A stretch of 64,000 nucleotides of DNA from Cecembia sp. (GTDB taxonomy: Bacteria; Bacteroidota; Bacteroidia; Cytophagales; Cyclobacteriaceae), in contig NZ_SLAP01000001.1 in NCBI RefSeq assembly GCF_007126775.1, forward strand, positions 1-64,000, in the 5' to 3' direction. A program made the translations under genes and the position numbers. Positions 54,392 to 62,435 of this stretch are shown piece after piece. Position 1 is the stretch's first letter. Each line of letters starts with the position of its first letter. Under the pieces are notes generated by a model. The model was not told the origin of the DNA. It ran no database searches and saw nothing but the letters and a program-made list of their open reading frames with translations.

Positions 54392-54452
54392 GGTTTGATT
54401 GTTTATTTGGATTAGAACGAAGGTGCGCAAGCCTTAAGATACCAACTTTTTT

Positions 54453-54460
54453 CAAATTTA
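54453..54460 (-). promoter_or_regulatory. Candidate -7 box (TAAATTTG) upstream of the MerR-dprA operon
   Basis: On the minus strand TAAATTTG fits TAnnTTTG and lies about 61 bases before the proposed GTG start. No TTG at -33 spacing is seen, so support is weak. Confidence 0.3.
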
Positions 54461-54550
54461 AATAATGCTGGGAAGGAAGTAAACCATTTTTTAATCGGAT
54501 AAATTTAAAACCTTGAAAATAAGAGGATTATTTTAAGGTACAAAGCCTTG

Positions 54551-54880
54551 CTACACCTTGAAGATCTGAGTCATCAATTGCCATTTCTCTTCTTCTTTAC
54601 TGCCCGGCAACTTTTTTTGGTATTTTCCCATTAGTTTTTCCCACTCCTGAACTTTAGGATTTGATGCGTCAGCTTTGGTCTTTTCATTAAAAGAAAAATC
54701 ATCCTCGGTTTCCATGATCATAAACATCCTGTTGTTCCAGCGGTATATCTCCATCGACAGGATACCGGAATCTTTGAAGCTTTTAAGAATTTCTGGCCAG
54801 ACATTTTGATGGTAGCTTTCATATTCCTTTATCAGTAAAGCATCATCTATTAAATCCAATGTGAGACAGTAACGTTTCAT
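54551..54880 (-). CDS. L-rhamnose mutarotase family protein
   Basis: The 109-residue protein has the family outline: MKRYCLTLDLIDDALLIKEYESYHQNVWPEI-type start (Tyr and His candidate catalytic residues in YESYHQNVWPEI), GILSMEIYRWNNRMFMIMETEDDF and VQEWEKLMGKYQ. Members of the YiiL/RhaM family interconvert alpha and beta L-rhamnose anomers. No other rhamnose genes are in the window, so it may serve another 6-deoxy sugar. It is single and cytoplasmic. Confidence 0.88.
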   Translation of the reverse strand: MKRYCLTLDLIDDALLIKEYESYHQNVWPEILKSFKDSGILSMEIYRWNNRMFMIMETEDDFSFNEKTKADASNPKVQEWEKLMGKYQKKLPGSKEEEKWQLMTQIFKV

Positions 54881-54975
54881 GATTATTTGTCGGTTTATTC
54901 CGTATTAACTTCTATTCTCTAAAACATTATTCAAAATAGCTTTTTATATTGAAAATCAAATGTTCAGTCGGTTCG

Positions 54976-57900
54976 ATGTCCTTCAAGTTGTATAAATTTT
55001 GCTTGTTTCTTGTTTTCTCTTCATTGTTAGAGAATGCTGTGATGGCACAATTATCCACCGTAGGAAAGGAGTTCATGTTTGGATTTATGGAAAACAACAG
55101 GGTGGATAGTTTTGATAACCCTGCCAATGCAGCTCAGGATTTTGGTATTGTTTTGATTACAGCTGCTGAGGATGCGGAAGGTTTTATTGAGTACCGTAAC
55201 CAGCGGGTCGCATTTAATCTGCAGGAAGGTGAACAGTTTTTTTACAGGATTGAAAATGAGGACATGCTCCATAGGTTTAGTGGAATTGTAGAAAACAAAA
55301 GCGTGTATGTCCTTTCCTCTGGAAAAATATCAGTCTATGCTTTCAATGAAAGGATCAAGTCCGCTGATGGCACAGTGGTTCTTCCTATTGCGTCACTTGG
55401 AAAGGAATATTACGTCACCTCACATTTTGAAATCATGCGGGCAAATACAGCATACAATTATACTCCTAATGTGAATGATGAAAGCCTTTTCTTAGTAGTT
55501 GCAATAGAAGATAATACCCAAGTTGAAATAACCCCTTCTGTTTTTACACTTTCTGGAAATGCAGCGAATATCCCATTTACAGTTACTTTAAATGCAGGTC
55601 AAAGCTATCAGATCAAAGCAAAGGCAGATCTCACAGGAACAAGGATCCGAGTAGTAGGAGACAATGCCGCCGATTGCAAAAATATAGCTGCTTTTGGAGG
55701 AAATAAGTGGACTTCTGTAGGAGATTGTGGGGGTGCAAATGACCATTTGTTCCAGCATCTTTACCCGATAAAAACATGGGGAACAGATTATCTGCATGTT
55801 TCAATGGCAGGTCGTACTTCCGGAGAATTGGTCAAGGTACTGGCTTCAGAGAATAATACTCAGGTTACCGTAGATGGCCAAAATGTAGGCACATTGGATG
55901 CAGGGGAATACATTACATTGGACTTTGAACCTGATGTGGTCAAATTGATTCAAACTGACAAACCTACAGCTGTTACCGTATTTGCCAAAAGTCAGGAATG
56001 CAACCGCCCTGGTGCACCGCTGTACGGTGATGGGGATCCTTTTATGATCAGTTACAGTCCCAATCAACAGCTTCTTACTGCCGTAACCTTCAATGCCATA
56101 CAGCTTCCTGTGGTCACTTCACATTATGTAAATGTGATTGTGAAATCTTCTTCTGTGGGAGGTACTTTTTTGGACGGTCAGAATATTGGGAACAGCTTTG
56201 CCATCATTCCACAGGCGCCAGAATTTTCCTTTGCAAGGATTGGTATAGCGCAGGGGGTCCACAGCCTTCAAAATGAGGAGGGCTTTATTGCTTATGTTTA
56301 TGGTTTCGGAGATGTTGAATCCTATGGTTATGCAGCTGGGGCCAGCCTCAATAACCTCAATTTTGAAGTTAGCCCCATTTATGATTTTGAAGTAGAAGGT
56401 GATAGGGTGGCATGTCTGAATCAGGAAGGGAGCTGGGAAATATTCCCGGAGAATGAAATTTTCACCTATTTTATCTGGGATTTTGGGGATGGTTCTGAGC
56501 AAAAGGAAGGCAAGGAAGTCCAACATTCATTCAGCGATAAAGGGGAGTATGAGGTAAAAGTAATAGCTTCCATCAGTCCCAATAACTGTGATCAACAAGA
56601 AGAGATTATTTTTGCAGTTAAGGTCCAGGAAGTCCAGGGCGAAATCAAGGGCATCAGTTCGGCATGTCCGGAAGTGGAAGAGTTGCTATATTATTTTAAA
56701 ACTGAGGATGAATATGCCAAGCTGGAATGGCAAGTTGAAGGGGGAGAAATTATTGAGGTAAATGAGGAAGAAGGTTCAGTTAGGGTTTTATGGGGAATGA
56801 CCAATCCAAATGCCTCGGTTCAAGCAATCCCATTTACTTTGGATGGTTGTCCACAGACTCCTATAATTTTATCTGTCAGCATCAATGAGGTAATCACCTC
56901 TGAAATGGCAGTAGGAGCAACGCAGGTTTGCTTTGATCCGAATCAGGCTTGGGAATATGCTGTACCTAACCCTTCCCCTGAAAGGGGATATGAATGGTTC
57001 ATAGAAAATGGATTGATTTTAGAAGACAATGGAATAGGGCAGATTAAGGTGCAATGGGATAAGCATGGAGTAATGGGAAAGGTGAAATACAGAGAATTCA
57101 GTTTGTCTGATAACCTGTGTCAGGGGAATGCTCCCGAATTGGAGGTACTTATTGCCGAACGGTTTGAAGTGCAAGAGGTAGATATTGAAGATGCAACATG
57201 TCATGGTGATGCTTCCGGAAGGATTAAATTGTCTGTTTCTGGAGGTCAAACGCCACTTTCATTTTCTTGGAGCCATGATGGAACGATTGACTCACCTGAA
57301 GTTTCAGGGCTATTGGCTGGTTCTTATCAGGTCACTGTCAGGGATGCAAACGCTTGTGAATTGGTCATTCATGACTTGGAGGTTTCCCAACCTGAATTAT
57401 TGGAAGTAGCCACCATAGAAAGTGAAGCAGTCAGTTGTTTTGGAAGAGCAGATGGTAGGGCAAGGGTGCGAATCATTGGTGGGATAGCCCCCTTTACTGT
57501 TGCCTATGAAGAGGCTACAGTAATGGGGAATGAAGTTCTTTTTGAAAATCTGGAAGGATTGTTCTACGGTTTTGAAGTGGAAGATGCCAATGGGTGTAGC
57601 GCTTTGATTGAATTGGATATTCCGACACCTAAACCCGAAACACTTGTTGTACAGCTTCAAAAACCAAGTTGCCCTGGGCAGGCCAATGGATCGCTTTTGG
57701 TATTGCCCAAAGCTTTGAATGCCCCATATGTTTACAGATGGGAAGGGCAAGATAGCGATAATCAGCTATTGACAGACTTGTCTAGTGGAATATATCCCGT
57801 TGAAGTTACTGATAGCAGGGGTTGCATCGCCTTGGGAGTAGGAGAGGTAATTGATAAAGCCCCAATGGTAAGGATGCCAACAGGTTACAAAACAGCGGAG

Positions 57901-58122
57901 GGATTATTCCAAGGCGTATCGAATTGCGAAATTGAATTTACACTGAGCATTTTCAATCGCTGGGGTGAACTTATTTATTCTGGAGAGGAGGGTTGGGATG
58001 GAAAAATCCATGGAAAAGAAGCCCCAATGGGCACTTATTCCTACTTGTTTCAATACAGGTTTGAATTGGAAGGGCAGTTGATTACCAAAGAAAATAGGGG
58101 AATTTTCACGCTATTATTTTAA
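54976..58122 (+). CDS. Giant secreted PKD/SprB-repeat protein, T9SS type B, copy 1
   Basis: I start at the ATG at 54976 (MSFKLYKFCLFLVFSSLL), which gives a signal peptide; an earlier TTG at 54949 is unlikely. The 1048-residue protein has an IgGFc-binding-like beta domain (about 25-450: GKEFMFGFMENNRV, CKNIAAFGGNKWTSVG, LHVSMAGRTSGELVKVLA), a PKD domain (FIWDFGDGSEQKEGKEVQHSF), further PKD/Ig-like modules, SprB-type repeats (CHGDASGRIKLSVSGGQTP, VSCFGRADGRARV), and a C-terminal gliding-type domain (FNRWGELIYSGEEGWDGKI). The latter is the T9SS type B sorting signal. It is probably a surface adhesin. Its paralog follows 116 bases downstream. Confidence 0.9.
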   Translation: MSFKLYKFCLFLVFSSLLENAVMAQLSTVGKEFMFGFMENNRVDSFDNPANAAQDFGIVLITAAEDAEGFIEYRNQRVAFNLQEGEQFFYRIENEDMLHRFSGIVENKSVYVLSSGKISVYAFNERIKSADGTVVLPIASLGKEYYVTSHFEIMRANTAYNYTPNVNDESLFLVVAIEDNTQVEITPSVFTLSGNAANIPFTVTLNAGQSYQIKAKADLTGTRIRVVGDNAADCKNIAAFGGNKWTSVGDCGGANDHLFQHLYPIKTWGTDYLHVSMAGRTSGELVKVLASENNTQVTVDGQNVGTLDAGEYITLDFEPDVVKLIQTDKPTAVTVFAKSQECNRPGAPLYGDGDPFMISYSPNQQLLTAVTFNAIQLPVVTSHYVNVIVKSSSVGGTFLDGQNIGNSFAIIPQAPEFSFARIGIAQGVHSLQNEEGFIAYVYGFGDVESYGYAAGASLNNLNFEVSPIYDFEVEGDRVACLNQEGSWEIFPENEIFTYFIWDFGDGSEQKEGKEVQHSFSDKGEYEVKVIASISPNNCDQQEEIIFAVKVQEVQGEIKGISSACPEVEELLYYFKTEDEYAKLEWQVEGGEIIEVNEEEGSVRVLWGMTNPNASVQAIPFTLDGCPQTPIILSVSINEVITSEMAVGATQVCFDPNQAWEYAVPNPSPERGYEWFIENGLILEDNGIGQIKVQWDKHGVMGKVKYREFSLSDNLCQGNAPELEVLIAERFEVQEVDIEDATCHGDASGRIKLSVSGGQTPLSFSWSHDGTIDSPEVSGLLAGSYQVTVRDANACELVIHDLEVSQPELLEVATIESEAVSCFGRADGRARVRIIGGIAPFTVAYEEATVMGNEVLFENLEGLFYGFEVEDANGCSALIELDIPTPKPETLVVQLQKPSCPGQANGSLLVLPKALNAPYVYRWEGQDSDNQLLTDLSSGIYPVEVTDSRGCIALGVGEVIDKAPMVRMPTGYKTAEGLFQGVSNCEIEFTLSIFNRWGELIYSGEEGWDGKIHGKEAPMGTYSYLFQYRFELEGQLITKENRGIFTLLF

Positions 58123-58238
58123 CGGCATAACTTTTTGCCGCACAAATAGATTATTCAACATGAAACCTTCTGGGTTATGCAGGTCAATATTTCATTTGTT
58201 TGGAATATTATTGATAAATTGTCCTCTCAGAGATTTAG

Positions 58239-61200
58239 ATGAAAATGCGACTCCGCGGAATTATAGTAGCTTTCCTATTAATTGGGTTTTTTAGCGTGCA
58301 TTCTGTGCAGGCCCAATTGACCACTATAGGCCGTGAATTTTTTGTTGGTTTTATGGAAAACCACAGGGTTACTCCCAATAGAATCGATATTGCCTCCATT
58401 ATTATTTCTGCCGAAGAAGATGCCGATGGCGTTATCCAATATGTCAATAACACCATTCCCTTCTCTATCAAAGCGGGAGAGCAGTTTGTGTATGATTTCC
58501 CATCGGATGGAATGGATATCATACACAGAAGCTCCAGGCAAATAGAAAATAAAGGGGTCTATATCAGTTCAAGCGGAAACATTTCTGTCCATGCCTTCAA
58601 TTTTAGGGAAAGGAGCGCTGATGGGACCCTTATTTTGCCTTTATCTTCCATAGGAAAGGATTATTGGGTTACTGCTCATTATGAAACTTTTGCCGAGGGC
58701 ACCAACCCGGGTTCCAACCGGAACTTTGAAAGCACCCTATTGATTTTGGCCACCGAAGATGATACCAGAGTGGAAATCAAACTCGCGGCTCAGAGTTTGG
58801 ATCCCATCCCTGTACCGGCAGGTTCTACGCTTACTGTGGATCTGAAGCGTGGAGAAAGTTACCAGGTAAAAGCTGTTGGAGATCTGACAGGAACCAGGGT
58901 ACGGGTCGTAGGTTCATCCGATGATGATTGTAAAAACATTGCTGTTTTTGGAGGCAATAAAATGACTTCAGTAGGAATGGACTGCGAAGATGCATCTACT
59001 GGAGACCATCTTTTTCAACAGATTTATCCAACCTTTTCTTGGGGAAATGAATACATTCATATTCCTCTGGCGGGGAGAACATCCGGTGAGATGGTCAAAG
59101 TTTTGGCTGCTGAAAATAACACCAAGGTTTTTGTCAATGGACAGGAAAGGGCTACTTTGAATGAAGGAAAATTCACGACTTTTACATTTGGTAGGGATGA
59201 GTTAGCAAATATAACTTCCGATAAACCGGTAGCAGTTACAGTTTTTGCAAAGAGCTACAAATGCAATATCCAGACGGGGCAGGGAGCCAGTGATGGAGAC
59301 CCCACCATGATGACCTTGAGCCCCAACCCTCAATTGATCAAGAGGACTGTTTTTTCCTCGGTAAGGGTAGTCGGGATCGTGGAACATTTTGTGAACATTA
59401 TCGCACCAGCCAATGCATTTAACCTAACTGTTTTGGATGGTATTAACATAGGGAATCAGTTTAATCCAGTTCCCGGAAATCCGAACTATGCATATGCCAG
59501 GGTAAAGGTGGGCGAAGGAAGCCATACACTTTCCAACCCTGAAGGTTTAATTGCTTATGCCTATGGATCAGGATTTATTGAATCTTATGGTTATTCTGCT
59601 GGAGCAAGTCTGAATAACCTCAACTTTGAAACAGAAGTAGCCTATGATTTTGATGTCTCAGGAGATAAAGTGGCTTGCCTTGGAGAAAATGGTTCATGGA
59701 CCATTCTTCCAAGAAACCCCAAATTCGAGATTTTTGAATGGACTTTTGGAGACGGTTCAGAGGTGAAGGAAGGAAGAACGGTTGATCATGTATTCGATGC
59801 TGCTGGGGTGTATCAGGTGAAAATCCTGGCTTTCACTGGTACCAAGTCCTGTGATGAAATTGAGGAGGCATTTTTTGAGGTGGAAGTTTTTGAAACAGAA
59901 GGGGAAATTGAAGGCCCTGACAATGTTTGTCCCGAGATAGATGAGGCTGTTTACGTCTTTCAAAACGCCGTTCATGTTTCAAAAGTTATCTGGGATGTTT
60001 CCGGTGGAGAAATATTGGAAGCTGAGGATTATGCTGTAAAAATAAAATGGGGAGATTTCAATCCTGATGCGAAAGTAATCGCGATTCCTGTTACAGATGA
60101 GGGTTGTTTGGGTGAAATTATGGAATATAAAGTCCTCGTGAACGAAGTAATTGAGCCCGGTTTGGCCAAAGGCTTGAGTCAAATTTGTTATGAGGAAGGT
60201 CTTAGTTATATATATGAAGTAAAGGATTTGTTGCCTAACAGGAGATATTCCTGGTTTGTGGAAGGGGGAACCATCTTGTCTGACCCAACCGCCTCAGAAG
60301 TAGAAGTAGAATGGGGGGCAATCGGAACCATTGGAGAGATTTGGTATGAAGAATTCAGCGAAATTAACCCAAGCTGTGGGGGAGATTCCAAAAAGCTCGA
60401 AGTTAGGGTTAATCCTCCATTGCAGGCAAGAGTAGAGGATATGACAGCATTTATCTGTGAAGGCTCTAATGAAGGGAATATTCGATTAGAAGTTTCCGGA
60501 GGTTCTGGTGAATACCTTTTCAAGTGGAGCCATGACCCGGATTTAGATGCTCCCGAAGCCACAGGACTCACAGTTGGGCTATATGAAGTGGAAGTGCAGG
60601 ATACCGGAGGTTGTTTGGTTTATTTCGATCAAATTGAAATCAAGGAATCATTGCCAATGGAACTCGATGGTGGTCCTGCAGTGGTTGATGCGCGCTGTTA
60701 CGATAGTGCAGATGGTTATGTGAGTTTCAGCATTAATGGTGGCTTGCCGCCCTACAGCCTTAATGAAGAAAATGCCTTGGTGATGGGGGGATCTATTCAA
60801 GTTTTAAACTTAGAAAGAGGACAGTATATATTTGAAGTCTACGATGCTGCGCGCTGTGTTTTAGAGGTAGCGGTTGAGATAGGCTCACCAGAGCCCTTGG
60901 AAGCAGCATTTGAACTTGAAAAATTAGCCTGCCCAGGTATTCCAAATGGGATTTTGACTGTAATTCCCGAGGGAGGAGTAGCACCCTACGCCATCACTTG
61001 GGAATGGGAAGGGAGTACAGGCCCTAGTATAATGGACATTCCTGCTGGTTCTTTTGCACTTAACATCACAGACATCAACGGTTGTAGTAAAGATTTCACA
61101 GGAGAAATGAAGGAAGGTGCTCCGCAGTTACGAATGCCAACAGGTTATGATCCAAGAGATGGCATGTTTATGGGTGTCAGTAATTGCGATGTGGAATTTA

Positions 61201-61382
61201 AATTGATGATTTTTAATAAGTGGGGTCAATTACTTTATGTGGGAGAAACTGGTTGGGATGGGCGCATTGATGGTGAAGAGGCTCCTTTAGGCACCTATTC
61301 TTATATGATTGAATATGTTTTTTCTCTGGATGGAGTAAACAAAGCAAGACAACAACGTGGGATTTTTACATTAATCAGATAA
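58239..61382 (+). CDS. Giant secreted PKD/SprB-repeat protein, T9SS type B, copy 2
   Basis: This 1047-residue protein is a full-length paralog of the preceding gene product. It has a signal peptide (MKMRLRGIIVAFLLIGFFSV), the same IgGFc-binding-like domain (GREFFVGFMENHRV, CKNIAVFGGNKMTSVGMD, IHIPLAGRTSGEMVKVLA), a PKD domain (FEWTFGDGSEVKEGRTVDHVF), SprB-like repeats (CEGSNEGNIRLEVSGGSGEY, ACPGIPNGILTVIPEGG) and the type B end (FNKWGQLLYVGETGWDGRI, LGTYSYMIEYVF). Domain order is identical; sequences have diverged clearly, so the duplication is not recent. It should sit on the cell surface. galE follows 33 bases later on the same strand. Confidence 0.9.
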   Translation: MKMRLRGIIVAFLLIGFFSVHSVQAQLTTIGREFFVGFMENHRVTPNRIDIASIIISAEEDADGVIQYVNNTIPFSIKAGEQFVYDFPSDGMDIIHRSSRQIENKGVYISSSGNISVHAFNFRERSADGTLILPLSSIGKDYWVTAHYETFAEGTNPGSNRNFESTLLILATEDDTRVEIKLAAQSLDPIPVPAGSTLTVDLKRGESYQVKAVGDLTGTRVRVVGSSDDDCKNIAVFGGNKMTSVGMDCEDASTGDHLFQQIYPTFSWGNEYIHIPLAGRTSGEMVKVLAAENNTKVFVNGQERATLNEGKFTTFTFGRDELANITSDKPVAVTVFAKSYKCNIQTGQGASDGDPTMMTLSPNPQLIKRTVFSSVRVVGIVEHFVNIIAPANAFNLTVLDGINIGNQFNPVPGNPNYAYARVKVGEGSHTLSNPEGLIAYAYGSGFIESYGYSAGASLNNLNFETEVAYDFDVSGDKVACLGENGSWTILPRNPKFEIFEWTFGDGSEVKEGRTVDHVFDAAGVYQVKILAFTGTKSCDEIEEAFFEVEVFETEGEIEGPDNVCPEIDEAVYVFQNAVHVSKVIWDVSGGEILEAEDYAVKIKWGDFNPDAKVIAIPVTDEGCLGEIMEYKVLVNEVIEPGLAKGLSQICYEEGLSYIYEVKDLLPNRRYSWFVEGGTILSDPTASEVEVEWGAIGTIGEIWYEEFSEINPSCGGDSKKLEVRVNPPLQARVEDMTAFICEGSNEGNIRLEVSGGSGEYLFKWSHDPDLDAPEATGLTVGLYEVEVQDTGGCLVYFDQIEIKESLPMELDGGPAVVDARCYDSADGYVSFSINGGLPPYSLNEENALVMGGSIQVLNLERGQYIFEVYDAARCVLEVAVEIGSPEPLEAAFELEKLACPGIPNGILTVIPEGGVAPYAITWEWEGSTGPSIMDIPAGSFALNITDINGCSKDFTGEMKEGAPQLRMPTGYDPRDGMFMGVSNCDVEFKLMIFNKWGQLLYVGETGWDGRIDGEEAPLGTYSYMIEYVFSLDGVNKARQQRGIFTLIR

Positions 61383-61415
61383 TTCTTTTATAATTGTAAT
61401 TCAATATTCGTTTTT

Positions 61416-62435
61416 ATGAAAAAGATTTTGATCACTGGAGGAGCTGGATATATTGGCTCCCATACGGCTGTGGCATTGGTAGATGCCGGTTTTGAGCCAG
61501 TTATTATTGACAATTTTTCCAATTCTGACAAATCCGTATTGTCTGGTTTGAAGCATATTCTCGGGAAGGATCTAAGCTATTATGAAGGGGATTGCAATGA
61601 CAGTACCCTTTTGAATAAGGTTTTCTCAGAAAATGATTTTCAGGGTGTGATTCATTTTGCTGCTTTTAAAGCAGTGGGAGAGAGTACACAGTTGCCGCTG
61701 AAGTATTATAGTAATAATATTGACTCTCTTTTGATATTATTGGAAACCATGGCTGCTCATGGAGTGAAAGATTTGGTTTTTTCCTCAAGTTGTACTGTAT
61801 ATGGTCAACCTGATGTATTGCCTGTGAGTGAAGACACCCCTAGGCAAGAGGCAGAAAGTCCTTATGGAAACACCAAAAAAATATGCGAAGATATTTTAAG
61901 AGATTATATCAAAAGCGGTGTAAATTCAAGAATTATATCTTTAAGGTACTTCAATCCGGTAGGTGCCCACCCCAGTGGGGAAATAGGAGAGCTGCCATTG
62001 GGGGTTCCCAATAACCTGGTGCCATTTATTACCCAAACAGCGATGGGTATCAGGGAAAAGCTAACAGTCTTCGGAAATGATTACAACACAGCAGACGGTA
62101 GCTGTGTCAGGGATTATATTCATGTAATGGACTTGGCGGATGCCCATGTAAAAGCTTTGGCTTATCTTTCTCAACAAAAGGATAATTTTTATGACCTGTT
62201 CAATGTAGGTACAGGAAATGGCAATACTGTTCTTGAGGTAATACAAACCTTTGAGAAAATAAGCCAACTAGCACTCAATTACCATATCGGACCAAGACGC
62301 CCGGGAGATATAGAGAAAGTTTGGGCAAGTACCGAAAAAATCCAAAAGGTTTTAGGCTGGAAGCCCAAATACAGTCTTGAGGATTCTATTAGGGATTCAT
62401 GGAACTGGCAACAGAAACTGGGGGAGAAGGTATAA
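61416..62435 (+). CDS. galE: UDP-glucose 4-epimerase
   Basis: The 339-residue short-chain dehydrogenase fold protein has GGAGYIGSHTAVAL (NAD-binding), HFAAFKAVGESTQ, SSSCTVYG (catalytic Ser) and SPYGNTKK (Tyr-x3-Lys), then YFNPVGAHPSGEIGE and YVRDYIHVMDLADAH-like blocks. It interconverts UDP-glucose and UDP-galactose, supplying donors for glycans or clearing galactose. Start ATG at 61416 fits the family. Its last 47 bases overlap the 3' end of the convergent gene at 62389. Confidence 0.96.
   Translation: MKKILITGGAGYIGSHTAVALVDAGFEPVIIDNFSNSDKSVLSGLKHILGKDLSYYEGDCNDSTLLNKVFSENDFQGVIHFAAFKAVGESTQLPLKYYSNNIDSLLILLETMAAHGVKDLVFSSSCTVYGQPDVLPVSEDTPRQEAESPYGNTKKICEDILRDYIKSGVNSRIISLRYFNPVGAHPSGEIGELPLGVPNNLVPFITQTAMGIREKLTVFGNDYNTADGSCVRDYIHVMDLADAHVKALAYLSQQKDNFYDLFNVGTGNGNTVLEVIQTFEKISQLALNYHIGPRRPGDIEKVWASTEKIQKVLGWKPKYSLEDSIRDSWNWQQKLGEKV

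Noticed and set aside
58123..58140. CGGCA/TGCCG hairpin after the first giant protein gene as a terminator
   Set aside because: The stem has only five pairs and no T run.
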